From Zonotrichia leucophrys gambelii (taxonomy: Eukaryota > Chordata > Aves > Passeriformes > Passerellidae), in the NCBI RefSeq assembly GCF_028769735.1, contig NC_088171.1, forward strand, positions 79,129,216 to 79,193,215: a stretch of DNA of 64,000 bases, in the 5' to 3' direction. Position numbers and translations under genes: made by a program. The notes beneath the pieces were generated by a model. It was not told the origin of the DNA and ran no database searches. It saw only the letters and a program-made list of their open reading frames with translations. Shown here piece after piece: positions 61,201-64,000 of this stretch; positions within the stretch are counted from its first letter, which is position 1; every line of letters begins with the position of its first letter.

Positions 61201-64000
61201 CTGGGGCATAAATATTTGCCCAAGATCTGAATCTCTTCCATACCCCAGTGAGCATCTTTAGGGCATGGTGAAAATGCTGGGACATCTGAACACTCTGTGT
61301 GGCAAAGAACCTGAGGGAGTTTTGGAAAATGAGAATGTCTTTGCTCCAACAGGATTAGGTGACAGGCAAATAAAGGCTCCAGAAGGGAGAAGAGGAAAAA
61401 ACCAGGACGTTCTGTACCCCTTCCTTGCAGGAAAGTCCCAGCTGAACTTTGGAATTGCATTAAGTTACAAGAAATACAAGATGAATTCCCCATATATACC
61501 ATGGATCTTTTTTCCTAAATTAGGAACAGCTAAGAGGTCTGTGCAAGGTTATGGGGAAAAGAGAAAGACAAACCTGAAGCAGAGATGATGAGTTTGGTAT
61601 GCTGGAGGCACCTGGGCTGATAGAATCCACAAACTAAGAATAGCTGTGCTTTACTAAATAGTTGGTGTTTGTTTGCATGCCTGCCTGCCTATTTGCACTC
61701 TTTATCGCATTCACAAGCTGACAAGGAAATTTCCTTTGTCCACCCCCACACTTCTGCGGTGGGTGTTATCAGCGGCCTCTCCTCCCCGCGGCATTCCCTT
61801 GTGTTCCTGTGAGATGCAGCGAAAGAGCTCTGCACTTGACTTCACCACAGCTCAGTGGGGTTGTTCCCCTGCCCATCAGCGATAGGAGAGCTCTTGGTTT
61901 GCAGCAGCAGCTGGGAAACCCAAACATGACACGGCACAACATCACGCAGCTCTCTGAAAGTTGTAAACACAAGATGGCCACCCGAGTTTGCCCTGGAGTT
62001 GCAGCCACTTCCATCTCCATTGCTGAGCCCTAGAGCCAACTTCTCACTTTGCTCCTGCTTTCTCTCTTTCTATGGAAGCAGATTAAGGTTACAAATATCC
62101 CCAACCTCCAGTTGCATGAAGTCACTTTTGTTCTGCTGTAACAGGTTGTCCTACCATCTCATCTGCTACTTGGAAGAAAAATCACTCTTTTCAGAACAAT
62201 TGTTATTATTCTTATTGTTGGCAATATATTCTTGTTGCTGACAACTTTCTGCTGCAGCTGCATAGGTGGGGGCAGGACAGTGCTGTCCTAGGCAGGTGCT
62301 CGTTGGTTACTTAGTGGTTCAACAGGTAGGCTTTTCTTTCTGAAGACTATTAAGGGGAACAGCATCAATATAATCTACTTTCTGGATTTTGGAAGCATGA
62401 AACGCACTGTGAGTGCAGAATTGCCTCCTAGTGCCTGGGGTTGGGCATAGAAAATCAACTTCCTGGAGAAGAAGAATTCCTATTACAAAATCTGTGATGC
62501 ATCTTGCTTTTTAACAATTCTTTTAAAATCAAATACTTTTTACTTGGAATAAGAGTCCATATTATGATTTCTTTTTATTTAGAAGTCAACATGCAAAGGC
62601 TCAGCTGTTTCTCCTTCGTGCTGAAAGATCGTACTGCCAGAAGAAACAACACACAGCCTATTCGTGGGCACTTTCCTCTTTTTTTTGTGTGTGTGTCAAG
62701 TGTCAATCCTTGGCTTTGCAACAGTGACTAAATATTTATGTTTCACTGCCAAAAGTGCATAGCAGCAAACCAAAGCTAGCATTTTAAGACTTGTGTGCTA
62801 TGAGTGACTCACTGGGACTAAAAATGTGAGCACCCCCTTCCCTGGGGTTCCCCTCTGAAGTAGGAGGAGCAGCTGCTTTCTGCCACTCCCCAAGAGCCAC
62901 AGCAGTCACCAGCGATGCTTGTTTTGTACTGGAACAGCAAAAAAGGGTCCCTGAGGGGAAGAAAGGAGCTCGTTCTTTTCGGAGGAAGGAGTCACTCCAA
63001 CCAAAAACATCAAATTCCAACAGTGAAAAGAACAAACTTTCTTCAGATGGAGACTTAGTAACAAGCAGGAAAATAAAATACACATAAAAATCATGTAAAA
63101 ACTAAGGCAAAGCAGTAGCCTTTGCACATAGGAACAACAATGGAAAAGTCACGGAGAGAAAAGGGCTTGAGCATACACGTCCCCCTTTATAATGCAGCTT
63201 ATTGACATAAATGTCTTTTTGATTAACAGAAACGGCAACAGAAGATGTTCCTTCCTGAAAGACACTTTGTGCAGCTGGTTGCTTATTCAGAATTTCAAAG
63301 ATAAACATCCTGGTTCTATCCGCCATTTTCTTTCCCCCATCCCCCAGCTGTCCCCATCCATGGTGACAGCTGAAATTATTGGATGTACTTCTTCATTTTT
63401 CAGAAAAACAACCTGCTGCTAAACTAATATAGGCTGTACTTAAAACTATGTATTTCACAACACAGAAGGAAGAATGACATCAATTTCTTTTAATTAGGAT
63501 AGGGGATGGGAATTCAGAGGATGAACATCTATTTTTGCAGTTGCCAGAATCTTACGTATCTTCAGCAAATCCTTTTACCACCTGTTAAAAAGGGGGAAGG
63601 GAACTAAAAAGCTTTCTCCATCTGTAAAGTGAAGCTTGATGATTAAAATTGAGAGCTGCTGAAAATACCATGGTGATGGAGGCTCTTCAGCTGAATATAC
63701 AGCCCCCACTGTGATAACAAGCAGCACTCTCATCTCCCTCTGCAGTCAGGGACAATAAAGACAGAATTTTACTTGCAAGGGATGTCAGTATCTTCCTGAC
63801 AAAGGATTCAATGTACTCTTTCTGTAATTTTTTTATGGATCTCACCCTTTTTGAAATTTTGCTATTTAGACAGTGACTATTAGGATTTCTACTTTTCTGG
63901 CAAATAAATGACATATATTTTCTTTTAAAAACTCCTTGTGTTGAGAATGTAAGAATGGAATTTCCTGGCTGCTTCCATATGGCTTCTTCTCAAATATATA

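Larger units (their letters stand above)
55970..64000. other. right flank upstream of OTULINL, no supported gene
   Basis: No exon or RNA gene could be supported. It contains one CR1 fragment, a (CAAT)n microsatellite and homopolymer runs (60196-60210 A, 60591-60604 T). TRIO would be expected further right by synteny. The longest frames (for example 59100-59516) have no recognised similarity. Confidence 0.5.

Overview
The window looks like a piece of a bird chromosome, most probably a songbird. It carries vertebrate split genes with GT-AG introns, several truncated copies of the CR1 LINE (the main interspersed repeat of birds), and a solo retroviral LTR of a type I recognise from passerine genomes. 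Only two protein-coding genes can be supported. Both are on the minus strand and both belong to the OTULIN family of OTU-fold proteins: OTULIN (coding 23606 to 11805) and its paralogue OTULINL/FAM105A (coding about 44961 to 37711, with a CpG-rich 5' end near 55.1-55.7 kb). They lie head to tail, OTULINL upstream. This matches the human 5p15.2 order TRIO-OTULINL-OTULIN-ANKH, so ANKH is expected beyond the left edge and TRIO beyond the right edge.

OTULIN was rebuilt here as nine exons with mutually consistent phases, giving 467 codons. The OTU core keeps the catalytic Cys (RGDNYC), the His and Asn (DDRHYNIP), the PUB-interacting motif (DMYR) and a C-terminal PDZ ligand (ETML). Spacing between the catalytic residues equals that of human OTULIN as I remember it. 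Two exons (2 and 3) add about 123 residues between the start and the PUB-interacting motif that I do not know from the human protein.

OTULINL was rebuilt as seven coding exons (337 codons) with the same exon phases as OTULIN in the shared part. It has an N-terminal membrane segment and an OTU fold whose catalytic positions are Ser, Tyr and His, so it should be a pseudo-deubiquitinase. Its first coding exon with an ATG was not found.

Layout: 1-11.6 kb is non-coding flank with a solo LTR at 6.38-6.76 kb; 11.8-23.6 kb is OTULIN, ending in a CpG island promoter that adjoins a GT-rich tract; 24.1-37.7 kb is intergenic; 37.7-55.7 kb is OTULINL, with a 10.5-kb first intron; 55.8-64 kb is upstream flank with CR1 fragments and a tetranucleotide microsatellite. 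OTULIN is known to remove linear (Met1) ubiquitin chains and so restrains LUBAC-driven NF-kB signalling, whereas OTULINL is known as an inactive, ER-membrane-associated relative. No bacterial-type operon, CRISPR array, tRNA or rRNA is present, and I see no clear new multi-gene system.
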